NCBI RefSeq assembly: GCF_947169445.1
Contig: NZ_CAMVPU010000123.1
Location: 1-5,132 of the forward strand
Direction of reading: 5' to 3'
Length of the DNA: 5,132 bases
Source of the DNA: an uncultured Butyrivibrio sp.
GTDB taxonomy: Bacteria; Bacillota; Clostridia; Lachnospirales; Lachnospiraceae
Shown: one piece after another, positions 5,060 to 5,132 of the stretch
How the letters are laid out: every line of letters begins with the position of its first letter
How positions within the stretch are numbered: position 1 is the first letter of the stretch
Notes under the pieces: model-generated
What the model was told of the DNA's origin: nothing
Database searches by the model: none
Seen by the model: only the letters and a program-made list of their open reading frames with translations
Position numbers and translations under genes: made by a program

Positions 5060-5132
5060 ATAAATATTAAATTCCGATATATCTTACTATCATATATTTC
5101 TACAATTACGAACTCAGGCAAGACTTTTTATC

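Noticed and set aside
4891..5121. Minus-strand frame of 76 codons from a TTG
   Set aside because: No ribosome site, and the second half is the outer palindrome arm. A very similar peptide appears from the other arm, as expected for repeat DNA.

Overview
The window looks like chromosomal DNA from an anaerobic Gram-positive bacterium of the Clostridia, most likely a plant-polysaccharide-degrading member of the Lachnospiraceae such as Butyrivibrio or a relative. This is inferred from the protein families: a LytTR regulator paired with a DUF3021 membrane protein, an AraC-type regulator with a C-terminal GGDEF region, and a piece of a family 10 xylanase. Strong Shine-Dalgarno sites and a tRNA gene without an encoded CCA end agree with this. 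No species can be named from the sequence alone.

Layout. At the left end a strong promoter drives a single tRNA-Thr(GGT) gene that ends in a textbook intrinsic terminator (71-242, + strand). From about 243 to 1050 I see no credible gene. That tract holds two inverted repeats, of which the one at 818-939 is the more striking. From 1051 to 1913 lies a graveyard of minus-strand gene pieces: a possible 27-codon tail, a 102-codon fragment of a GH10 xylanase cut at both ends, and an AraC/GGDEF regulator gene with its middle deleted and the two ends joined out of frame.

The intact part is a minus-strand cluster read from right to left. A Nudix hydrolase gene (4122-4607) is followed, after a 98-base gap, by a tight three-gene operon: a membrane-anchored alpha/beta hydrolase of the PAF-acetylhydrolase-like type (2902-4023), a LytTR DNA-binding regulator (2457-2894) and a four-helix DUF3021 membrane protein (1996-2436). 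The gaps inside the operon are 7 and 20 bases. The gap before the hydrolase contains a good promoter whose -10 and spacer are covered by a 23-base dyad. Upstream of it is an 8-base direct repeat with a 20-base period. The simplest reading is that the LytTR protein and its membrane partner form a small regulatory pair that senses something at the envelope and controls the operon, including the esterase-like enzyme. This is inference from gene order and the known behaviour of similar LytTR/membrane-protein pairs.

The right end, upstream of the Nudix gene, is the oddest part. It has four tandem copies of a 17-18 base unit (4637-4705), followed by an imperfect palindrome of about 283 bases (4704-4986) whose outer 51 bases match with a single mismatch. 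The palindrome's apex carries what looks like a fifth copy of the tandem unit. A further 10-base perfect inverted repeat lies beyond it at 5021-5059. No gene is convincing from 4608 to the end of the window.
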